NCBI GenBank assembly: GCA_003661265.1
Contig: QMVU01000051.1
Span: forward strand, 1-7,329
DNA length: 7,329 bases
Reading direction: 5' to 3'
Source of the DNA: Thermoproteota archaeon
Lineage (GTDB): Archaea > Korarchaeota > Korarchaeia > Korarchaeales > Korarchaeaceae
Under the pieces are notes generated by a model. That model did not search any database, was not told the origin of the DNA, and was given only the letters and a program-made list of their open reading frames with translations. The stretch's first letter is position 1; each line of letters opens with the position of its first letter. Below, piece after piece: positions 5,612 through 7,329 of this stretch. Position numbers and translations under genes: made by a program.

Positions 5612-5620
5612 CTTTTAAAT
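5612..5620 (-). promoter_or_regulatory. TATA box of hef
   Basis: The minus strand reads ATTTAAAAG here, in a 102-bp gap between gcvH and hef. A start site 26-27 nt downstream falls near 5589, only about 6 nt before the hef ATG. This fits the absence of a ribosome-binding motif. Confidence 0.5.
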
Positions 5621-5666
5621 CGAACTAATGCTAGGATCTCCGCTGATCCTACTTTAGACCATTCAT

Positions 5667-5684
5667 GGGAAAGAAATTGAAAAA
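5667..5684 (-). terminator. U-rich terminator candidate after gcvH
   Basis: Directly after the gcvH stop the minus strand reads TTTTTCAATTTCTTTCC. Such U-rich tracts without a hairpin are typical archaeal termination sites. It would separate the carS-radA-gcvH unit from hef. Confidence 0.4.
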
Positions 5685-5685
5685 T

Positions 5686-6114
5686 TTAGGAGAGGCTCTT
5701 TAAGTAGCTACTATATTCCTCCGGAGTTAACAGATCCTTTATTTCTGCTTCCAGATCACTAGCCTCGACCTCAATAAGCCATCCTTCTCCGTATGGATCT
5801 TCTGTTATTTTTTCAAGTTCTCCAGTTACAAAAGCTTCCTCCCCTTCCTCTACAACACCTACTTCCTTGTTAACTAGGATTATCTTTCCGCTAACGGGAG
5901 AATATAGATATTCGGAAGCTTTTGCGCTCTCTATAACTCCAAAGGCTTCTCCCTTTCTAACCTCCGTACCAACGGGTTTCACCTCTACGCTCGTTAGATC
6001 TCCAAGTTGATGAGCTGCATAATGGGTTATTCCTATCCGCACCCTTCTCCCAGAAACTATAGATAACCACTCATGGGTTTTCGTATAGTATTTATCCCTC
6101 GGAACTTCCTCCAA
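5686..6114 (-). CDS. gcvH: Glycine cleavage system H protein-like lipoyl carrier
   Basis: H proteins carry the aminomethyl group on a lipoyl arm between the P, T and L proteins of glycine cleavage. Counting from TTG 6114 (142 residues), the protein shows YYTKTHEW (9-16), GITHYAAHQLGDLTSVE (28-44), the lipoylation motif IESAKAS with Lys65, SPVSGKI (72-78) and EDPYGEGWLI (105-114). Between VN (81-82) and EDPYGEGW it has about 11 more residues than usual. The TTG is preferred because GGAGG (6123-6127) lies 8 nt upstream; the GTG at 6132 would extend the protein by 6 residues but has no motif before it. The gene starts 42 bp after the radA stop, so it is probably cotranscribed. No gcvP, gcvT or lipoate ligase gene is in the window, so another H-like carrier role remains open. 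Confidence 0.87.
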   Translation of the reverse strand: MEEVPRDKYYTKTHEWLSIVSGRRVRIGITHYAAHQLGDLTSVEVKPVGTEVRKGEAFGVIESAKASEYLYSPVSGKIILVNKEVGVVEEGEEAFVTGELEKITEDPYGEGWLIEVEASDLEAEIKDLLTPEEYSSYLKSLS

Positions 6115-6119
6115 ATTAA

Positions 6120-6128
6120 CCCCCTCCC
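6120..6128 (-). promoter_or_regulatory. Shine-Dalgarno motif that decides the gcvH start
   Basis: The minus strand reads GGGAGGGGG, placing GGAGG 8 nt before TTG 6114. The upstream GTG 6132 lies at the 5' edge of the motif itself and is an unlikely start. Confidence 0.6.
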
Positions 6129-6156
6129 TCACATCTCGTGAAGCAAATAAAACTTA

Positions 6157-7101
6157 CTAATCGGAATCAACAGGGACAATGCCTGCTTTTCCTATAGCAA
6201 ATATAGCCTCCCCCTCCTCCAAATAGGAGGAATCAACTACCCTGATTAACCTTCTATTTCCTTTCAACCTCCTTATTAGGAGCACTAAGTCAGGTAGATG
6301 ACCCAATACATATCCTCCTGCAGGCTTATATCTCTCTATCTCAACACCTCTTCCTATCCTACCAACTACTTGGTTGGTTAAGAACACGATTGTGCCCTTT
6401 TCACTGGCTCTCCGTAACACCCTCACTAGCTCTTTAACAGCTTGCTGTCTGGACGCTAGCTCCTTTATTCCCTGAAATTCTAACCTAAAGGGTGTTAACA
6501 AGGAATCTACTACTATTAACCCTATATTTTCATCCTTAACCAAATCTACTGCTCTCTTTACAGCTATAAAGAGCTCATGTGTGTTGCTCACATTAACATA
6601 AAAGATTCCGTCCATTATCTTCTTTGAATCAAGCCCCCTACAACGGCACATTTCGGTTATCCTTAAGGGAGAGAAGCCCTTCTCGGTATCTATATAAAAG
6701 ACCTTTGCACCAAGACCTCCTTTATCCTCCTCCAGTCTAGCATTTATAGAAATGTGCATTGCCATCTGGGTCTTCCCAGAAGCTGGTCTACCGTAAAGTT
6801 CAACTAAAGTTCCTTGCTCCAGCCCCCCTCCTAGAAGACTGTCTACCTCCCTTACTCCTATTTTCAGCCTTCTCTTGGGTACGCTTATCTCCGAAGCAGG
6901 TTTGATTTCAACATATGCTGCCCCAATTGTTCTTAGAATTTTTCTTGCAACAGCATTTTCTATCTTCAATTTCTCAGCAAGTTCGGAACTAGTCATAAAA
7001 CGAACTTCGTCTATTCCAAGGCTGAATAGTTGGTCTATTAACTCTGGTGGGATACCAGCCTCCAAAAGTGATTCTCTGATGTCCTTAGCTCTGAGATTCA
7101 C
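6157..7101 (-). CDS. radA: RadA recombinase (divergent)
   Basis: RadA is the archaeal RecA/Rad51 homologue that forms filaments on single-stranded DNA and drives strand exchange. From GTG 7101 the protein has 314 residues, near the usual length. An N-terminal helix-hairpin-helix-type domain (about 15-60) separates it from RadB. The ATPase core has Walker A GRPASGKT (104-111), YIDTEKGFSPLRI (136-148), Walker B LIVVDS (195-200), RQQ (218-220) and TNQV (242-245). It departs from consensus in loop L2: where RadA has FFGDPTKPIGGH, this has GVEIERYKPAGGY. The oligomerisation FxxA appears as IKPA (66-69). Start choice: GGAGG (7109-7113) lies 7 nt before GTG 7101, while the TTG at 7116 precedes it. 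It overlaps the carS stop by 17 nt, indicating coupled translation. Confidence 0.88.
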   Translation of the reverse strand: MNLRAKDIRESLLEAGIPPELIDQLFSLGIDEVRFMTSSELAEKLKIENAVARKILRTIGAAYVEIKPASEISVPKRRLKIGVREVDSLLGGGLEQGTLVELYGRPASGKTQMAMHISINARLEEDKGGLGAKVFYIDTEKGFSPLRITEMCRCRGLDSKKIMDGIFYVNVSNTHELFIAVKRAVDLVKDENIGLIVVDSLLTPFRLEFQGIKELASRQQAVKELVRVLRRASEKGTIVFLTNQVVGRIGRGVEIERYKPAGGYVLGHLPDLVLLIRRLKGNRRLIRVVDSSYLEEGEAIFAIGKAGIVPVDSD

Positions 7102-7329
7102 TGAAACTCCTCCCAATTAGAATAATCTCTTTTAGTTTATTTGTCCCGAAGTGAATAATAGGGGTTATAACTAAAAGGAATATGAAGGTTGTTGACTTAA
7201 GAGGCTCAATTATGTTTGATAAAACCAAAGCAAGAATAAGAAAACCTTCCTCATCAAGAATAGGAGTCCATTGACCCGGTTTTCTTCTTAAACGCCTCTT
7301 TAGGAAAGAGCTTACTAGATCTCCTAACA
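7085..7329 (-). CDS. carS: CDP-archaeol synthase, C-terminal part (cut by the window edge)
   Basis: The minus-strand frame is open from the right edge to a TAA at 7085-7087 and encodes 80 residues. It begins LGDLVSSFLKRRLRRKPG, matching the GD..SF.KRR....G signature of CarS, which couples digeranylgeranylglyceryl phosphate to CTP to make CDP-archaeol in the membrane. It continues WTPILDEEGF, equivalent to the family's LDQLDF block, then two hydrophobic segments (about residues 29-40 and 47-56) and ITPIIHFGTNKL, which corresponds to the family's T..(I/L)H..TN region. The N-terminal membrane helices lie outside the window. It overlaps the radA start by 17 nt, so carS, radA and gcvH probably form one transcript. 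Identification is from recalled family motifs; the frame itself is unambiguous. Confidence 0.8.
   Translation of the reverse strand, partial: LGDLVSSFLKRRLRRKPGQWTPILDEEGFLILALVLSNIIEPLKSTTFIFLLVITPIIHFGTNKLKEIILIGRSFSESQS

Noticed and set aside
7182..7274. 30-codon plus-strand frame starting ATG
   Set aside because: It lies antisense to the clear carS frame, has no ribosome-binding motif and no recognisable content.
1..7329. A defence system, CRISPR array, transposon or other new multi-gene system
   Set aside because: No direct repeats with spacers, transposase, toxin-antitoxin pair or integrase is visible; gene content is mostly conserved archaeal housekeeping.

Overview
The window looks like one contig fragment from a thermophilic archaeon. 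Archaeal markers are a CDP-archaeol synthase fragment, an aCPSF1/FttA-type nuclease, a helicase-nuclease of the Hef family, RadA, SmAP (LSm), ribosomal protein L37e, UPF0147, an archaeal SepF, and two tRNA genes with bulge-helix-bulge introns and no encoded CCA. The tRNA stems are almost entirely G-C although the surrounding DNA is A+T-rich, which suggests high growth temperature. A full-length Hef (helicase plus nuclease) and a SepF argue against a typical crenarchaeon. A euryarchaeal or deep TACK lineage (for example korarchaeal-like) is possible, but I cannot place it further from sequence alone.

Layout. Bases 1-124 form a perfect palindrome whose right arm is coding sequence of fttA, so fttA is cut at the palindrome centre and only its C-terminal part (to 810) is present. 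sepF lies tail to tail with it (minus strand, 814-1182). A 120-bp divergent promoter region separates sepF from the plus-strand pair lsm-rpl37e (1309-1760). These are followed by tRNA-Ala(GGC) and tRNA-Cys(GCA), each with its own TATA-like box and a small intron at 37/38. A UPF0147 gene (minus) and a Sssca1-type zinc-ribbon gene (plus) diverge from about 2480. The rest is on the minus strand: an unrecognised 155-residue protein overlapping the end of hef, hef itself, and a carS-radA-gcvH cluster that enters from the right edge. The carS part is a C-terminal fragment overlapping radA by 17 nt.

Themes. Most genes serve information processing: transcription termination (FttA), RNA binding (LSm), ribosome (L37e), tRNA, recombination (RadA) and fork repair (Hef). 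SepF serves division, CarS membrane lipid synthesis, and GcvH lipoyl-dependent one-carbon metabolism. Start-site signals are consistent: sepF, lsm, gcvH and radA all have GGAGG-like Shine-Dalgarno motifs 7-8 nt before TTG or GTG starts. hef and probably the Sssca1 gene look nearly leaderless.

I see no mobile element, CRISPR array or defence island, and no clearly new multi-gene system. The points most worth a second look are the sequence similarity between the two tRNA introns together with the C:C mismatch in the tRNA-Cys splice motif, the C73 discriminator of tRNA-Cys, the fold-back palindrome, the divergent RadA, and the unrecognised gene coupled to hef.
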